DNA of 7,837 nucleotides from assembly GCA_014729205.1 (NCBI GenBank), contig WJKG01000049.1, forward strand, positions 1 through 7,837, read 5' to 3'. How positions within the stretch are numbered: position 1 is the first letter of the stretch; every line of letters begins with the position of its first letter. Positions 4,793 through 7,837 of the stretch are shown piece by piece. The DNA comes from a candidate division GN15 bacterium (GTDB lineage: Bacteria > Zixibacteria > MSB-5A5 > GN15 > FEB-12). The translations under genes were made by a program, and so were the position numbers. The notes under the pieces were generated by a model. The model saw only the letters and a program-made list of their open reading frames with translations. It was not told the DNA's origin and searched no databases.

Positions 4793-7443
4793 AATTGAAT
4801 TGGACCTCCATACTCGCAGTCGCCAAGCGCGATCTCAGGTCGTACTTCTCCAGCCCCACAGGGTATGTGTTTGTGACGCTGTTCATCTTCCTGAGTGCGG
4901 CGGCCGCTTTTTGGCAACAGCAGTTCTTCGCCAACAACTTGGCCAATCTAAATCAATTGAATGAATTCTACCCGTTGCTGCTGCTGTTCTTTGTTCCGGC
5001 GCTCACGATGGGCGTGTGGTCCGAGGAACGTCGTCGCGGCACCGATGAGCTCCTGCTGACTCTGCCCATCACCGACGTGGAGGTCGTGATAGGCAAGTAT
5101 CTGGCCGTGCTGGGGATTTACACCGTATCGCTGGTGTTGTCGCTGAGCCACGTCATCGTGTTGTTCTGGCTCGGCAGCCCGGATATCGGCCTGATGGTCG
5201 CCAACTACCTCGGCTATTGGCTCATGGGGGCCGGTCTTCTGGCAGTTGGCATGCTGGCCTCCCTGTTGACCTCTCACGCGACAATCGCCTTCATCCTGGG
5301 CGCTGTCTTCTGTGCGATCGTGGTCTTGGTCAACTCGGGCCAGTTCGTACTCAACCGGTGGATTCAGGAGACTCTGGGATCGCTCGGCGTTGTCTACCAC
5401 TTTACCGACTTCGCACGCGGCGTCATCAGCCTGAAGAGTTTGCTGTACTTTGTCTCCCTCGCCGGTATTATGCTGTATCTCAACGTCGTTCTCATCTCAC
5501 GACGACACTGGCCAACAGAGGCTGGCGGCTACAAGTTCTGGGGACATCATGTCGTGCGTGCCCTGGCTCTGGTGGTAGCGCTGGTAGCCTTCAATACCAT
5601 TGTCGCACGGGCAAGCATCAGGCTCGATGTCACCGCTGAACAACTGCACTCGCTGTCGGATCAAACCGAGCAGATACTCGACAACCTCCCCGAAGATAGC
5701 CCCATCCTGGTGCAGGCCTTCGTCAGTCCCGAGGTGCCGCGTGCCTATGTGGAAACGCGCGCCAACCTGATCAGCAAGTTGCAGGAGATCTCGGCAACGG
5801 CTGGCGACAAGGTCCAGGTACTCATACACGACACCGAGCCATTCACCCAGCAGGCCCGCGATGCGCGCGAGAAGTTCAGTATTATGCCGCGTCAGGTCAC
5901 TGTCACTGAGACCGCGCGCGCGTCTACGGAACAGGTCTTTCTGGGGGTGGCGATTACTTCCGGCGCTAACGAGGAAGTGATTCGGTTCCTTGATCGCGGT
6001 CTGCCGGTAGAGTACGAACTGGTGCGCTCGATTCGTGTAGCGGCCCGAGCCGAGCGGAAGCGAGTGGGGGTCATGGATACAAAGGCAGGGATCTTCGGTG
6101 GTATGGACTTCCAGACCATGACCAATACTCCACCCTGGCCCATTGTCAACGAGTTGCGCAAGCAGTACGAAGTAGTCGGGGTCAGCCCGCTCGATACCCT
6201 GCCAACGAATCTCGATGCACTCCTGGTCGTGTTGCCATCCTCGTTGACTCAAGAGGAAATGGACAAGCTCAAGGAGTACATCCTCGCGGGGAATCCTACC
6301 ATGCTGCTGGTTGATCCGGTTCCGGTCTTCGACATAGGTCAGGCGCCGGTCCTGCCCAGGCAACAAGCCAATGCGTTCGGCGGACCTCAGCAATCCAACG
6401 AACCACCTAAGGGCAACATCGGGACCTTCTTCGGCGAACTGGGGCTCTCATGGAATCCCATGCAGGTGATTTGGGACGGTTACAATCCGCATCCCACGCT
6501 GAGCTCTTTCCCGCCGGAGATACTGTTTCTGGCCGCATCGAACGAGACGACCGAGGCCTTCAGCCCCTTCTCCCCTACAACCGACGGGTTGCAGGAGATG
6601 GCTATGATCTACGGGGGTTTCATGTTCAAAGGAATGAACACCGATCACGAGTTCATCCCGCTGGTTCGTACGGGACGGATGTCCGGTATCGTAAACTTCA
6701 ATCAGGTGGTCCGTCGCGGTTTTCTGGGTATGGGCTTCCAGCTCAATAACAACGTCCGCCGGATGCCCACCAGCGAGACCTATATCGTGGCCGGACACAT
6801 ACTCGAAGGCGACCCGGCCGATACAGCCGGGGGCGTCAACGCCATCGTGGTGTCAGATATCGATTTCATCGGCGAGCAGTTTTTCCGTATGCGCTCTCAG
6901 GGAATCGCCACGCTGAACTTTGACAATATTACATTCTTTTTGAACTGTATTGACATGCTTGCGGGCGATGATTCCTTTATCGAGCTGCGCAAGAAGCGCG
7001 TCAAACACCGCACCCTGGAAACAGTGGAAGCGCAGACACAGCAGTTCATCGAGCAGCGCATAGAGGAAGAAAGCGAAGCTGAGAAACAGGCCCAGGAGGC
7101 CCTCGACGAGGCCCAGGCCAGACTCGACGAGAAGGTGGCCCAGATTCAGAACCGGACCGATCTGGATCAGCAGACCAAACAGATCATGGTGCGCAACCTG
7201 CAGGAGGTTGAGAGCCGCCGGTTTGAGGTCCTCAAAACGAATATCGAGGCTGAGAAGGAACTGAAGATCCAGGTCAGCCAGGAGAATATGGAACGCGCCA
7301 TCCGGAGTATCCAGACCCGGATCAAAACCCTGGCTGTCCTTTTGCCGCCGGTGCCGGTGTTTGTGCTGGGCGTGTTTATTTTCATCCGCCGTCGTAACCG
7401 GGAGCGTGAAGGTGCCGCCATGGCCCGCAGGCTTCGGAGTTAA
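4789..7443 (+). CDS. Fused GldF-type ABC-2 permease and GldG-type extracytoplasmic auxiliary protein
   Basis: The protein has 884 residues. Residues 1-240 are an ABC-2 permease of the GldF type: AKRDLRSYFSSPTGYVF at 12-28, SEERRRGTDELLLTLPI at 78-94, and hydrophobic segments near 26-42, 61-78, 108-135, 144-165, 172-192 and 217-237. A seventh membrane segment near 257-277 leads into the GldG part, which opens with the family motif RLDVTAEQLHSLSDQTEQIL (278-297). A long extracytoplasmic region follows, with a Gln/Pro-rich loop near 518-550. A charged, probably coiled-coil stretch spans about 745-845. The last membrane segment is near 857-876, followed by a tail rich in Arg. In Flavobacterium, GldF and GldG are separate proteins; fused forms are known in other phyla. 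The gene starts inside the gldA stop (ATGA), with GGAGG at 4778-4782 six bases before the ATG, which suggests translational coupling. It should form the membrane channel and periplasmic arm of the transporter. The GldG domain is related to the GIFT domain of eukaryotic IFT52. Confidence 0.9.
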   Translation: MKLNWTSILAVAKRDLRSYFSSPTGYVFVTLFIFLSAAAAFWQQQFFANNLANLNQLNEFYPLLLLFFVPALTMGVWSEERRRGTDELLLTLPITDVEVVIGKYLAVLGIYTVSLVLSLSHVIVLFWLGSPDIGLMVANYLGYWLMGAGLLAVGMLASLLTSHATIAFILGAVFCAIVVLVNSGQFVLNRWIQETLGSLGVVYHFTDFARGVISLKSLLYFVSLAGIMLYLNVVLISRRHWPTEAGGYKFWGHHVVRALALVVALVAFNTIVARASIRLDVTAEQLHSLSDQTEQILDNLPEDSPILVQAFVSPEVPRAYVETRANLISKLQEISATAGDKVQVLIHDTEPFTQQARDAREKFSIMPRQVTVTETARASTEQVFLGVAITSGANEEVIRFLDRGLPVEYELVRSIRVAARAERKRVGVMDTKAGIFGGMDFQTMTNTPPWPIVNELRKQYEVVGVSPLDTLPTNLDALLVVLPSSLTQEEMDKLKEYILAGNPTMLLVDPVPVFDIGQAPVLPRQQANAFGGPQQSNEPPKGNIGTFFGELGLSWNPMQVIWDGYNPHPTLSSFPPEILFLAASNETTEAFSPFSPTTDGLQEMAMIYGGFMFKGMNTDHEFIPLVRTGRMSGIVNFNQVVRRGFLGMGFQLNNNVRRMPTSETYIVAGHILEGDPADTAGGVNAIVVSDIDFIGEQFFRMRSQGIATLNFDNITFFLNCIDMLAGDDSFIELRKKRVKHRTLETVEAQTQQFIEQRIEEESEAEKQAQEALDEAQARLDEKVAQIQNRTDLDQQTKQIMVRNLQEVESRRFEVLKTNIEAEKELKIQVSQENMERAIRSIQTRIKTLAVLLPPVPVFVLGVFIFIRRRNREREGAAMARRLRS

Positions 7444-7464
7444 CAAACTGAGGAGTATGGCATT

Positions 7465-7837
7465 ATGCAGGAAATGAAGACAACCATTTGGTTTGTGGCG
7501 ATCGCGGCGATCCTGGTGGTCCTGGCCTGGATACTGGCCCCTCAACGGATTACTCCCGATGCCTTCGTCGACCAGGGCGAGCCGTTCTTCCCCGACTTCA
7601 CCAACCCTAATGAGGCTACTACGCTCGAGGTCATAGAGTTCGACCCGGAGAGCGGCCAGGCAAGGCCCTTCAAGGTGACCTTTCAGGACGGGCGATGGAC
7701 TATTCCATCACACCATAACTACCCCGCCGATGCGGCCGATCGCCTGGCCCAAACGGCTGCCGGCGTGATCGATTTGAAAAAGGACGATTTCCGGTCCAAT
7801 ACGATCTCCGACCAGCCCCTCACCGGTACGCTGGATC
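7465..7837 (+). CDS. DUF4340 membrane-anchored protein, 5' part
   Basis: The frame is open to the window end, giving 124 residues. It starts MQEMKTTIWF, has one hydrophobic segment at about 7-25 that fits an uncleaved N-terminal anchor, and then an extracytoplasmic part. The stretch GRWTIPSHHNYPADAADRLA (76-95) is the recognisable signature of DUF4340 proteins, which are regularly encoded next to gldF/gldG-type genes. GAGGAG at 7450-7455 lies 9 bases before ATG 7465 and supports that start. The ATG at 7457 hits a stop after six codons, and Met4 (7474) is too far from the ribosome site. The gene follows gldFG by 21 bases and is surely in the same operon. Its biochemical role is unknown; a partner of the GldG domain is the natural guess from context. 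Family members are usually several hundred residues long, so most of the protein is missing here. Confidence 0.87.
   Translation, partial: MQEMKTTIWFVAIAAILVVLAWILAPQRITPDAFVDQGEPFFPDFTNPNEATTLEVIEFDPESGQARPFKVTFQDGRWTIPSHHNYPADAADRLAQTAAGVIDLKKDDFRSNTISDQPLTGTLD

Noticed and set aside
5497..6393. 298-residue open frame on the minus strand inside gldFG
   Set aside because: It lies wholly opposite a well-supported coding sequence, has no recognisable motif, and is the kind of shadow expected in GC-rich genes.
7021..7323. Coiled-coil region of the GldG part as an unusual inserted domain
   Set aside because: A charged helical stretch before the last membrane segment is a regular feature of GldG-type proteins.

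Overview
The window carries four genes, all on the + strand, in two transcription units. The base composition looks moderately GC-rich by eye. The first gene product is a large secreted multidomain protein that ends in a single dockerin-like repeat of the form CGDANGDG..GPSIQDLTYLVDFLF. From memory, this C-terminal signature is characteristic of uncultivated lineages of the FCB superphylum, especially candidate phylum Zixibacteria and its relatives. A GldA/GldFG/DUF4340 gene set fits the same placement. I consider an FCB-group bacterium likely and Zixibacteria plausible but unproven.

Region 1 (1-3761) is the 3' part of a gingipain-type (C25) cysteine peptidase gene. The window opens just upstream of the catalytic cysteine. 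The catalytic histidine, propeptide and signal peptide must lie further upstream. The peptidase end is followed by about 1,100 residues of beta-rich modules: an Ig-like domain, a second beta domain, two copies of a NEW3-like plus jelly-roll (MAM-like) pair, a BACON-like domain apparently split by a roughly 250-residue insertion, and the C-terminal dockerin-like repeat.

Region 2 (3762-4015) is a 254-base intergenic gap. It holds a small hairpin, a strong rho-independent terminator for the peptidase gene, a promoter candidate with an exact TTGACA box, an inverted repeat in the presumed leader, and a strong but distant Shine-Dalgarno sequence.

Region 3 (4016-7837) is an operon for an ABC-2 type export or auxiliary system. 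It encodes a GldA-type ATPase, then a single polypeptide joining a GldF-type permease to a GldG-type extracytoplasmic domain, with an ATGA overlap to the ATPase gene. A membrane-anchored DUF4340 protein follows 21 bases later and runs off the window. The ATPase should power the GldF half. The GldG half and DUF4340 are likely extracytoplasmic partners. The substrate is unknown; in Flavobacterium the corresponding Gld proteins are needed for gliding.

I see no RNA genes, insertion sequences, CRISPR arrays or attachment sites. The gene families are recognisable. The less ordinary points are the modular architecture and C-terminal tag of the peptidase, the GldF-GldG fusion, and the regulatory structure upstream of gldA.
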